Positions 25,376-37,400 of a stretch of 64,000 bases of DNA are shown here, in pieces. The stretch's first letter is position 1. The number at the start of each line of letters is the position of its first letter. The DNA is from Panulirus ornatus (Eukaryota > Arthropoda > Malacostraca > Decapoda > Palinuridae). The DNA is taken from the NCBI RefSeq assembly GCF_036320965.1, contig NC_092264.1, positions 13,118,394 through 13,182,393 of the forward strand, written 5' to 3'. The notes under the pieces were generated by a model. That model was not told where the DNA came from. It worked only from the letters and a program-made list of their open reading frames with translations, and made no database searches. Both the position numbers and the translations under genes were made by a program.

Positions 25376-28300
25376 CTATAAGCTCGGACAACAGCTGAAA
25401 TGCGACTCTGGGTGGAAGACTGTCCAAAAAGGAGAACATAAGGTAGATTTGGTGTGTTGATGTACCCGGATGACGTCATTTGATAGATGAGGCTTGGAAC
25501 TTACCGACCAATCATTGATCAGACAATTTGTGTGTTCAGAGCCCCGCTCTTCTCCTGACTGCACCCGGGAGCTCAGAGTAGCAACCCTACCTTATGATGT
25601 CCTGTTTGGTTCCTCTTCCCCTCACGTCGCCTTTCTTGGCCTCGGTAGCTCATTCATGTGAATGTTGACTTTTTAATAAGCTCGATCAACTGTTGAAATG
25701 CGACTCTGGGTGGAAGACGATCCAAATAGGAGAACATAAGGTAGAGTTCCTGCGTTAAAGTAGCCGGATGACGTCGTCTGATGGGTTGGGCTTGGACATG
25801 ACCAATCATTGGTCAGATGGTTTAAAGGAAAAAAATCCCGCCCTTCTCATGACGTCACTCGGGCAACTCAGAGTAGCAACCCTACCTTATGTGTTCCTAT
25901 TTTGTTTGTCTTCCCCTCACGTCGCCTTTATTTGCATCGCTTGCTTATTCATGTGAATGTTGACTCTTTAATATAAAAAGCTCGGTCAACTGCTGAAATG
26001 CGACTATGGTCGGAAGACGGTCCAAATAGGAGAACATAAGGTAGGGTTACTGCTTTGAAGTAGTCGGAAGACGTCATGTGATACGTGGGGTTTGGGAATA
26101 ACCGACCAATCATTGATGAGAAAATTTGTGGGTTCAGAGCCCCGCCCTTCTCATGACATCACCCGGGAGCTCAGAGAAGCAACCCTACCTTATGATGTGC
26201 TGTTTGGTTTCTCTTCTGGTCACGGTGGCCTTTATATGCCTCTTTGGCTCATTCATTTGAATGTCGACTCTTTAATAAGCTCGGTCAACTGTTGCAATGC
26301 GACTATGGGCGGAAGACGGTCCAAAAAGGAGAACGTAAGGTAGATTTGGTGTGTTGATGTACCCGGATGACGTTATTTAATAGATGGGGCTTGGAACTTA
26401 CCTACCAATCATTGATCAGACAATTTGTGTGTTCAGAGCCCCGCTCTTCTCCTGACTGCACCCGGGAGCTCAGAGTAGCAACCCTATCTTATGATGTCCT
26501 GTTTGGTTCCTCTTCCCCTCACGTCGCCTTTCTTGGCCTCGGTAGCTCATTCATGTGAATGTTGACTCTTTAATAAGCTCGATCAACTGTTGAAATGCGA
26601 CTCTGGACTTAAGCTTTTCCAAATAGGAGAACATAAGGTAGAGTTCCTGCGTTAAAGTAGCCGGATGACGTCGTCTGATGGGTTGGGCTTGGACATGACC
26701 AATCATTGGTCAGATAGATAGATGGTTTATAGGAAAAAAATCCCGCCCTTCTCATGACGTCACTCGGGCAACTGAGAGTAGCAACCCTACCTTATGTGTT
26801 CCTATTTGGTTTGGCTTCCCCTCACGTCGCCTTTATTTGCCTCGCTTGCTTATTCATGTGAATGTTGACTCTTTAATATAATAAGCTCGGTCAGCTGCTG
26901 AAATGCGACTATGGTCGGAAGACGGTCCAAATAGGAGAACATAAGGTAGGGTTGCTGCTTTGAAGTAGTCGGAAGACGTCATCTGATACGTGGGGTTTGG
27001 GAATAACCGACCAATCATTGATGAGAAAATTTGTGGGTTCAGAGCCCCGTCCTTCTCATGACATCACCCGGGAGCTCAGAGAAGCAACCCTACCTTATGA
27101 TGTGCTGTTTGGTTTCTCTTCTTTTCACGGAGGCCTTTATTGGCCTCTTTGGCTCATTCATGTGAATGTCGACTCTTTAATAAGCTCGGTCAACTGTTGC
27201 AATGCGACTATGGGCGGAAGACGGTCCAAAAAGGAGAACATAAGGTAGATTTGGTGTGTTGATGTACCCGGATGACGTCATTTGATAGATGGGGCTTGGA
27301 ACTTACTGACCAATCATTGATCAGGTGATTTGTGTGTTCAGAGCCCGGCTCTTCTCATGACGTCACCCGAGAGCTCAGAGTAGCAACGCAACCCTATGAT
27401 GTCCTGTTTGGTTTCTCTTCCCCTCAGGTCGCCTTTCTTGGCCTCGCTGGCTCATTCATGTAAATGTCGACTCTTTAATAAGCTCGGTGAACTGCTGGAA
27501 TGCGACTATGGGCGGAAGACGGTCCAAAAAGGAGAACATGAGGTAGATTTGGTGTGTTGATGTACCCGGATGACGTCATTTGATAGGTAGGACTTGTAAC
27601 TTACCGACCAATCATTGATCAGATAATTTGTGGGTTCAGAGCCCCGCTCTTCTCATGACGTCACCCGGGAGCTCGGGCAACTGCTGAAATTGCTGAAATG
27701 CAACTCCTGGCAGAAGGCGGTTCAAATAGGAGGACATAATGTATGGTTGCTGCGATGAAGTACACGGCTGACGTCATCTGATAGGTGGGGTTTGGCATTG
27801 ACCGACCAATCATTCATTCATCAGATAACTTGTGGGTTCAGAGCCCCGCTCTTTTCAAAACATCACCCGGGAGCTCAGAGAAGCAACCGTACCTTATGAT
27901 GTCCTGTTTTGTTCTTCCGTTCACGGTGGCCTTTCTTGGCCTTGTTGGCTTATTCATGTGAATGTCGACTCTTTAATAAGCTCGGACAACAGCTGAAATG
28001 AGACTCTGGCCGGAAGACGGTGCACACAGGAGAACATAAGTTTGGTTGCTGCGTTGAAGTACACGGCTGACGTCATCTGATAGGTGGGGTTTGGCATTGA
28101 CCGACCAATCATTCATTCATCAGATAACTTGTGGGTTCAGAGCCCCGCTCTTTTCAAAACATCACCCGGGAGCTCAGAGAAGCAACCTTACCTTATGATT
28201 TCCTGTTTGGTTCTTCTTCCGTTCACGGTGGCCTTTCTTGGCCTTGTAGGCTTATTCATGTGAATGTCGACTCTTTAATAAGCTCGGACAACAGCTGAAA

Positions 28301-28965
28301 TGCGACTCTGGGTGGAAGACGGTCCAAAAAGGAGAACATAAGGTAGATTTGGTGTGTTGATGTACCCGGATGACGTCATTTGATAGATGAGGCTTGGAAC
28401 TTACCGACCAATCATTGATCAGACAATTTGTGTGTTCAGAGCCCCGCTCTTCTCCTGACTGCACCCGGGAGCTCAGAGTAGCAACCCTACCTTATGATGT
28501 CCTGTTTGGTTCCTCTTCCCCTCACGTCGCCTTTCTTGGCCTCGGTAGCTCATTCATTTGAATGTTGACTTTTTAATAAGCTCGATCAACTGTTGAAATG
28601 CGACTCTGGGTGGAAGACGGTCCAAATAGCAGAACATAAGGTAGAGTTCCTGCGTTAAAGTAGCCGGATGACGTCGTCTGATGGGTTGGGCTTGGACATG
28701 ACCAATCATTGGTCAGATGGTTTATAGAAAAAAAATCCCGCCCTTCTCATGACGTCACCCGGGAGCTCAGAGAAGCAACCCTACCCTATGATGTGCTGTT
28801 TGGTTTCTCTTCTGGTCCCGGTGGCCTTTATTGGCCTCTTTGGCTCATTCATGTGAATGTCGACTCTTTAATAAGCTCGGTCAACTGTTGCAATGCGACT
28901 ATGGGCGGAAGACGGTCCAAAAAGGAGAACGTAAGGTAGATTTGGTGTGTTGATGTACCCGGATG
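25376..28965. repeat. Decamer HOR followed by an A/B hybrid monomer
   Basis: From the F monomer near 25472 the order is F-A-B-G-A-B-C-D-E-E to the next F near 28367, about 2.9 kb. The following A monomer (core near 28670) turns into B at about 28740-28760: it keeps the A-type CCAATCATTGGTCAGATGG but continues GTCACCCGGGAGCTCAGAG and the B-type right half. One monomer length is missing as a result. This is a second intramonomer crossover product. Confidence 0.8.
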
Positions 28966-31900
28966 ACGTTATTTAATAGATGGGGCTTGGAACTTACCTA
29001 CCAATCATTGATCAGACAATTTGTGTGTTCAGAGCCCCGCTCTTCTCCTGACTGCACCCGGGAGCTCAGAGTAGCAACCCTATCTTATGATGTCCTGTTT
29101 GGTTCCTCTTCCCCTCACGTCGCCTTTCTTCGCCTCGGTAGCTCATTCATGTGAATGTTGACTCTTTAATAAGCTCGATCAACTGTTGAAATGCGACTCT
29201 GGACTTAAGCTTGTCCAAATAGGAGAACATAAGGTAGAGTTCCTGCGTTAAAGTAGCCGGATGACGTCGTCTGATGGGTTGGGCTTGGACATGACCAATC
29301 ATTGGTCAGATAGATAGATGGTTTATAGGAAAAAAATCCCGCCCTTCTCATGACGTCACTCGGGCAACTGAGAGTAGCAACCCTACCTTATGTGTTCCTA
29401 TTTGGTTTGGCTTCCCCTCACGTCGCCTTTATTTGCCTCGCTTGCTTATTCATGTGAATGTTGACTCATTAATATAATAAGCTCGGTCAGCTGCTGAAAT
29501 GCGACTATGGTCGGAAGACGGTCCAAATAGGAGAACATAAGGTAGGGTTGCTGCTTTGAAGTAGTCGGAAGACGTCATCTGATGCGTGGGGTTTGGGAAT
29601 AACCGACCAATCATTGATGAGAAAATTTGTGGGTTCAGAGCCCCGTCCTTCTCATGACATCACCCGGGAGCTCAGAGAAGCAACCCTACCTTATGATGTG
29701 CTGTTTGGTTTCTCTTCTTTTCACGGTGGCCTCTATTGGCCTCTTTGGCTCATTCATGTGAATGTCGACTCTTTGATAAGCTCGGTCAACTGTTGCAATG
29801 CGACTATGGGCGGAAGACGGTCCAAAAAGGAGAACATAAGGTAGATTTGGTGTGTTGATGTACCCGGATGACGTCATTTGATAGATGGGGCTTGGAACTT
29901 ACTGACCAATCATTGATCAGGTGATTTGTGTGTTCAGAGCCCCGCTCTTCTCATGACGTCACCCGAGAGCTCAGAGTAGCAACGCAACACTATGATGTCC
30001 TGTTTGGTTTCTCTTCCCCTCAGGTCGCCTTTCTTGGCCTCGCTGGCTCATTCATGTGAATGTCGACTCTTTAGTAAGCTCGGTGAACTGCTCAATGCGA
30101 CTATGAGCGGAAGACGGTCCAAAGAGGAGAACATGAGCTAGATTTGGTGTGTTGATGTATCCGGATGACGTTATTTGATAGATGAGGCTTGGAACTTACC
30201 GACCACTCATTGATCAGACAATTTGTGTGTTCAGAGCCCCGCTCTTCTCCTGACTGCACCCGGGAGCTCAGAGTAGCAACCCTACCTTATGATGTCCTGT
30301 TTGGTTCCTCTTCCCCTCACGTCGCCTTTTTTGGCCTCGGTAGCTCATTCATGTGAATGTTGACTTTTTAATAAGCTCGATCAACTGTTGAAATGCGACT
30401 CTGGGTGGAAGACGGTCCAAATAGGAGAACATAAGGTAGAGTTCCTGCGTTAAAGTAGCCGGATGACGTCGTCTGATGGGTTGGGCTTGGACATGACCAA
30501 TCATTGGTCAGATGGTTTATAGGAAAAAAATCCCGCCCTTCTCATGACGTCACTCGGGCAACTCAGAGTAGCAACCCTACCTTATGTGTTCCTATTTTGT
30601 TTGTCTTCCCCTCACGTCGCCTTTATTTGCCTCGCTTGCTTATTCATGTGAATGTTGACTCTTTAATATAAAAAGCTCGGTCAAATGCTGAAATGCGACT
30701 ATGGTCGGAAGACGGTCCAAATAGGAGAACATAAGGTAGGGTTACTGCTTTGAAGTAGTCGGAAGACGTCATGTGATACGTGGGGTTTGGGAATAACCGA
30801 CCAATCATTGATGAGAAAATTTGTGGGTTCAGAGCCCCGCCCTTCTCATGACATCACCCGGGAGCTCAGAGAAGCAACCCTACCTTATGATGTGCTGTTT
30901 GGTTTCTCTTCTGGTCACGGTGGCCTTTATTGGCCTCTTTGGCTCATTCATGTGAATGTCGACTCTTTAATAAGCTCGGTCAACTGTTGCAATGCGACTA
31001 TGGGCGGAAGATGGTCCAAAAAGGAGAACGTAAGGTAGATTTAGTGTGTTGATGTACCCGGATGACGTTATTTAATAGATGGGGCTTGGAACTTACCTAC
31101 CAATCATTGATCAGACAATTTGTGTGTTCAGAGCCCCGCTCTTCTCCTGACTGCACCCGGGAGCTCAGAGTAGCAACCCTATCTTATGATGTCCTGTTTG
31201 GTTCCTCTTCCCCTCACGTCGCCTTTCTTCGCCTCGGTAGCTCATTCATGTGAATGTTGACTCTTTAATAAGCTCGATCAACTGTTGAAATGCGACTCTG
31301 GACTTAAGCTTGCCCAAATAGGAGAACATAAGGTAGAGTTCCTGCGTTAAAGTAGCCGGATGACGTCGTCTGATGGGTTGGGCTTGGACATGACCAATCA
31401 TTGGTCAGATAGATAGATGGTTCATAGGAAAAAAATCCCGCCCTTCTCATGACGTCACTCGGGCAACTGAGAGTAGCAACCCTACCTTATGTGTTCCTAT
31501 TTGGTTTGGCTTCCCCTCACGTCGCCTTTATTTGCCTCGCTTGCTTATTCATGTGAATGTTGACTCTTTAATATAATAAGCTCGGTCAGCTGCTGAAATG
31601 CGACTATGGTCGGAAGACGGTCCAAATAGGAGAACATAAGGTAGGGTTGCTGCTTTGAAGTAGTCGTAAGACGTCATCTGATACGTGGGGTTTGGGAATA
31701 ACCGACCAATCATTGATGAGAAAATTTGTGGGTTCAGAGCCCCGTCCTTCTCATGACATCACCCGGGAGCTCAGAGAAGCAACCCTACCTTATGATGTGC
31801 TGTTTGGTTTCTCTTCTTTTCACGGTGGCCTCTATTGGCCTCTTTGGCTCATTCATGTGAATGTCGACTCTTTGATAAGCTCGGTCAACTGTTGCAATGC

Positions 31901-34340
31901 GACTATGGGCGGAAGACGGTCCAAAAAGGAGAACATAAGGTAGATTTGGTGTGTTGATGTACCCGGATGACGTCATTTGATAGATGGGGCTTGGAACTTA
32001 CTGACCAATCATTGATCAGGTGATTTGTGTGTTCAGAGCCCCGCTCTTCTCATGACGTCACCCGAGAGCTCAGAGTAGCAACGCAACACTATGATGTCCT
32101 GTTTGGTTTCTCTTCCCCTCAGGTCGCCTTTCTTGGCCTCGCTGGCTCATTCATGTGAATGTCGACTCTTTAGTAAGCTCGGTGAACTGCTCAATGCGAC
32201 TATGGGCGGAAGACGGTCCAAAGAGGAGAACATGAGGTAGATTTGGTGTGTTGATGTATCCGGATGACGTCATTTGATAGATGAGGCTTGGAACTTACCG
32301 ACCAATCATTGATCAGACAATTTGTGTGTTCAGAGCCCCGCTCTTCTCCTGACTGCACCCGGGAGCTCAGAGTAGCAACCCTACCTTATGATGTCCTGTT
32401 TGGTTCCTCTTCCCCTCACGTCGCCTTTCTTGGCCTCGGTAGCTCATTCATGTGAATGTTGACTTTTTAATAAGCTCGATCAACTGTTGAAATGCGACTC
32501 TGGTGGAAGACGGTCCAAATAGGAGAACATAAGGTAGAGTTCCTGCGTTAAAGTAGCCGGATGACGTCGTCTGATGGGTTGGGCTTGGACATGACCAATC
32601 ATTGGTCAGATGGTTTATAGGAAAAAAATCCCGCCCTTCTCATGACGTCACTCGGGCAACTCAGAGTAGCAACCCTACCTTATGTGTTCCTATTTTGTTT
32701 GTCTTCCCCTCACGTCGCCTTTATTTGCCTCGCTTGCTTATTCATGTGAATGTTGACTCTTTAATATAAAAAGCTCGGTCAAATGCTGAAATGCGACTAT
32801 GGTCGGAAGACGGTCCAAATAGGAGAACATAAGGTAGGGTTACTGCTTTGAAGTAGTCGGAAGACGTCATGTGATACTTGGGGTTTGGGAATAACCGACC
32901 AATCATTGATGAGAAAATTTGTGGGTTCAGAGCCCCGCCCTTCTCATGACATCACCCGGGAGCTCAGAGAAGCAACCCTACCTTATGATGTGCTGTTTGG
33001 TTTCTCTTCTGGTCACGGTGGCCTTTATTGGCCTCTTTGGCTCATTCATGTGAATGTCGACTCTTTAATAAGCTCGGTCAACTGTTGCAATGCGACTATG
33101 GGCGGAAGATGGTCAGAAAAGGAGAACGTAAGGTAGATTTAGTGTGTTGATGTACCCGGATGACGTTATTTAATAGATGGGGCTTGGAACTTACCTACCA
33201 ATCATTGATCAGACAATTTGTGTGTTCAGAGCCCCGCTCTTCTCCTGACTGCACCCGGGAGCTCAGAGTAGCAACCCTATCTTATGATGTCCTGTTTGGT
33301 TCCTCTTCCCCTCACGTCGCCTTTCTTCGCCTCGGTAGCTCATTCATGTGAATGTTGACTCTTTAATAAGCTCGATCAACTGTTGAAATGCGACTCTGGA
33401 CTTAAGCTTGCCCAAATAGGAGAACATAAGGTAGAGTTCCTGCGTTAAAGTAGCCGGATGACGTCGTCTGATGGGTTGGGCTTGGACATGACCAATCATT
33501 GGTTAGATAGATAGATGGTTCATAGGAAAAAAATCCCGCCCTTCTCATGACGTCACTCGGGCAACTGAGAGTAGCAACCCTACCTTATGTGTTCCTATTT
33601 GGTTTGGCTTCCCCTCACGTCGCCTTTATTTGCCTCGCTTGCTTATTCATGTGAATGTTGACTCTTTAATATAATAAGCTCGGTCAGCTGCTGAAATGCG
33701 ACTATGGTCGGAAGACGGTCCAAATAGGAGAACATAAGGTAGGGTTGCTGCTTTGAAGTAGTCGTAAGACGTCATCTGATACGTGGGGTTTGGGAATAAC
33801 CGACCAATCATTGATGAGAAAATTTGTGGGTTCAGAGCCCCGTCCTTCTCATGACATCACCCGGGAGCTCAGAGAAGCAACCCTACCTTATGATGTGCTG
33901 TTTGGTTTCTCTTCTTTTCACGGTGGCCTCTATTGACCTCTTTGGCTCATTCATGTGAATGTCGACTCTTTAATAAGCTCGGTCAACTGTTGCAATGCGA
34001 CTATGGGCGGAAGACGGTCCAAAAAGGAGAACATAAGGTAGATTTGGTGTGTTGATGTACCCGGATGACGTCATTTGATAGATGGGGCTTGGAACTTACT
34101 GACCAATCATTGATCAGGTGATTTGTGTGTTCAGAGCCCCGCTCTTCTCATGACGTCACCCGAGAGCTCAGAGTAGCAACGCAACACTATGATGTCCTGT
34201 TTGGTTTCTCTTCCCCTCAGGTCGCCTTTCTTGGCCTCGCTGGCTCATTCATGTGAATGTCGACTCTTTAGTAAGCTCGGTGAACTGCTCAATGCGACTA
34301 TGGGCGGAAGACGGTCCAAAGAGGAGAACATGAGGTAGAT
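28963..34340. repeat. ~2.1-kb heptamer HOR, two full copies and a partial third
   Basis: The order G-A-B-C-F-A-B repeats at an offset of 2098-2099 bp: 28963-31061, 31062-33159, and again from 33160 until it enters D near 34357. Copies are nearly identical over kilobases. Private variants include TGGACTTAAGCTTG in G and the GATAGATAGATGG microsatellite step in A. The third copy extends into D-E-E, which shows how heptamer and decamer relate: the decamer is the heptamer plus D-E-E. Confidence 0.87.
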
Positions 34341-34356
34341 TTGGTGTGTTGATGTA

Positions 34357-34461
34357 CCCGGATGACGTCATTTGATAGGTAGGACTTGTAACTTACCGAC
34401 CAATCATTGATCAGATAATTTGTGGGTTCAGAGCCCCGCTCTTCTCATGACGTCACCCGGG
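34357..34461. repeat. Example of the CRE-flanked inverted repeat within a monomer (module 1)
   Basis: CCCGGATGACGTCAT at 34357-34371 is mirrored by ATGACGTCACCCGGG at 34447-34461; 14 of 15 positions pair. Further inward, GGACTTG and CAGAGCCCC flank a CCAATCATTGATCAG centre. In C-type monomers, GTTCAGAGCCCC aligns with the reverse complement of GGGGCTTGGAAC in the same register. In type A the centre is a near-perfect palindrome, GACCAATCATTGGTC (for example 6056-6070). Confidence 0.88.
34363..34456. promoter_or_regulatory. CRE - CCAAT - CRE motif cluster (example of one per monomer)
   Basis: A TGACGTCA palindrome at 34363-34370 is followed by ACCGACCAATCATTG and a second TGACGTCA at 34448-34455. 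TGACGTCA is the known full CRE bound by CREB/ATF-family bZIP proteins, and GACCAATCA fits the NF-Y CCAAT-box consensus. I see the motifs; binding or promoter activity is inference. By type, A has a broken first site (TGACGTCG), B usually has a broken second site (TGACATCA), and F has CTGACTGCA in place of the second. The cluster is best intact in C and D. Confidence 0.4.
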
Positions 34462-37400
34462 AGCTCGGGCAACTGCTGAAATTGCTGAAATGCAACTCCT
34501 GGCAGAAGGCGGTTCAAATAGGACATAATGTATGGTTGCTGCGATGAAGTACACGGCTGACGTCATCTGATAGGTGGGGTTTGGCATTGACCGACCAATC
34601 ATTCATTCATCAGATAACTTGTGGGTTCAGAGCCCCGCTCTTTTCAAAATATCGCCCGGGAGCTCAGAGAAGCAACCTTACCTTATGATGTCCTGTTTTG
34701 TTCTTCTTCCGTTCACGGTGGCCTTTCTTGGCCTTGTTGGCTTATTCATGTGAATGTCGACTCTTTAATAAGCTCGGACAACAGCTGAAATGAGACTCTG
34801 GCCAGAAGACGGTGCAAACAGGAGAACATAAGTTTGGTTGCTGCGTTGAAGTACACGGCTGACGTCATCTGATAGGTGGGGTTTGGCATTGACCGACCAA
34901 TCATTCATTCATCAGATAACTTGTGGGTTCAGAGCCCCGCTCTTTTCAAAACATCACCCGGGAGCTCAGAGAAGCAACCTTACCTTATGATTTCCTGTTT
35001 GGTTCTTCTTCCGTTCACGGTGGCCTTTCTTGGCCTTGTAGGCTTATTCATGTGAATGTCGACTCTTTAATAAGCTCGGACAACAGCTGAAATGCGACTC
35101 TGGGTGGAAGACGGTCCAAAAAGGAGAACATAAGGTAGATTTGGTGTGTTGATGTACCCGGATGACGTCATTTGATAGATGAGGCTTGGAACTTACCGAC
35201 CAATCATTGATCAGACAATTTGTGTGTTCAGAGCCCCGCTCTTCTCCTGACTGCACCCGGGAGCTCAGAGTAGCAACCCTACCTTATGATGTCCTGTTTG
35301 GTTCCTCTTCCCCTCACGTCGCCTTTCTTGGCCTCGGTAGCTCATTCATGTGAATGTTGATTTTTTAATAATCTCGATCAACTGTTGAAATGCGACTCTG
35401 GGTGGAAGACGGTCCAAATAGGAGAACATAAGGTAGAGTTCCTGCGTTAAAGTAGCCGGATGACGTCGTCTGATGGGTTGGGCTTGGACATGACCAATCA
35501 TTGGTCAGATGGTTTATAGGAAAAAAATCCCGCCCTTCTCATGACGTCACTCGGGCAACTCAGAGTAGCAACCCTACCTTATGTGTTCCTATTTTGTTTC
35601 TCTTCCCCTCACGTCGCCTTTATTTGCCTCGCTTGCTTATTCATGTGAATGTTGACTCTTTAATATAAAAAGCTCGGTCAACTGCTGAAATGCGACTATG
35701 GTCGGAAGACGGTCCAAATAGGAGAACATAAGGTAGGGTTACTGCTTTGACGTAGTCGGAAGACGTCATGTGATACGTGGGGTTTGGGAATAACCGACCA
35801 ATCATTGATGAGAAAATTTGTGGGTTCAGAGCCCCGCCCTTCTCATGACATCACCCGGGAGCTCAGAGAAGCAACCCTACCTTATGATGTGCTGTTTGGT
35901 TTCTCTTCTGGTCACGGTGGTCTTTATTGGCCTCTTTGGCTCATTCATGTGAATGTCGACTCTTTAATAAGCTCGGTCAACTGTTGCAATGCGACTATGG
36001 GCGGAAGACGGTCCAAAAAGGAGAACGTAAGGTAGATTTGGTGTGTTGATGTACCCGGATGACGTTGTTTAATAGATGGGGCTTGGAACTTACCTACCAA
36101 TCATTGATCAGACAATTTTTGTGTTCAGAGCCCCGCTCTTCTCCTGACTGCACCCGGGAGCTCAGAGTAGCAACCCTATCTTATGATGTCCTGTTTGGTT
36201 CCTCTTCCCCTCACGTCGCCTTTCTTCGCCTCGGTAGCTCATTCATGTGAATGTTGACTCTTTAATAAGCTCGATCAACTGTTGAAATGCGACTCTGGAC
36301 TTAAGCTTGTCCAAATAGGAGAACATAAGGTAGAGTTCCTGCGTTAAAGTAGCCGGATGACGTCGGCTGATGGGTTGGGCTTGGACATGACCAATCATTG
36401 GTCAGATAGATAGATGGTTTAATGGAAAAAAATCACGCCCTTCTCATGACGTCACTCGGGCAACTGAGAGTAGCAACCCTACCTTATGTGTTCCTATTTG
36501 GTTTGGCTTCCCCTCACGTCGCCTTTATTTGCCTCGCTTGCTTATTCATGTGAATGTTGACTCTTTAATATAATAAGCTCGGTCAGCTGCTGAAATGCGA
36601 CTATGGTCGGAAGACGGTCCAAATAGGAGAACATAAGGTAGGGTTGCTGCTTTGAAGTAGTCGGAAGACGTCATCTGATACGTGGGGTTTGGGAATAACC
36701 GACCAATCATTGATGAGAAAATTTGTGGGTTCAGAGCCCCGTCCTTCTCATGACATCACCCGGGAGCTCAGAGAAGCAACCCTACCTTATGATGTGCTGT
36801 TTGGTTTCTCTTCTTTTCACGGTGGCCTCTATTGGCCTCTTTGGCTCATTCATGTGAATGTCGACTCTTTAATAAGCTCGGTCAACTGTTGCAATGCGAC
36901 TATGGGCGGAAGACGGTCCAAAAAGGAGAACATAAGGTAGATTTGGTGTGTTGATGTACCCGGATGACGTCATTTGATAGATGGGGCTTGGAACTTACTG
37001 ACCAATCATTGATCAGGTGATTTGTGTGTTCAGAGCCCCGCTCTTCTCATGACGTCACCCGAGAGCTCAGAGTAGCAACGCAACACTATGATGTCCTGTT
37101 TGGTTTCTCTTCCCCTCAGGTCGCCTTTCTTGGCCTCGCTGGCTCATTCATGTGAATGTCGACTCTTTAATAAGCTCGGTGAACTGCTGCAATGCGACTA
37201 TGGGCGGAAGACGGTCCAAAAAGGAGAACATGAGGTATATTTGGTTTGTTGATGTACCCGGATGACGTCATTTGATAGGTAGGACTTGTAACTTACCGAC
37301 TAATCATTGATCAGATAATTTGTGGGTTCAGAGCCCCGCTCTTCTCATGACGTCACCCGGGAGCTCGGGCAACTGCTGAAATTGCTGAAATGCAACTCCT

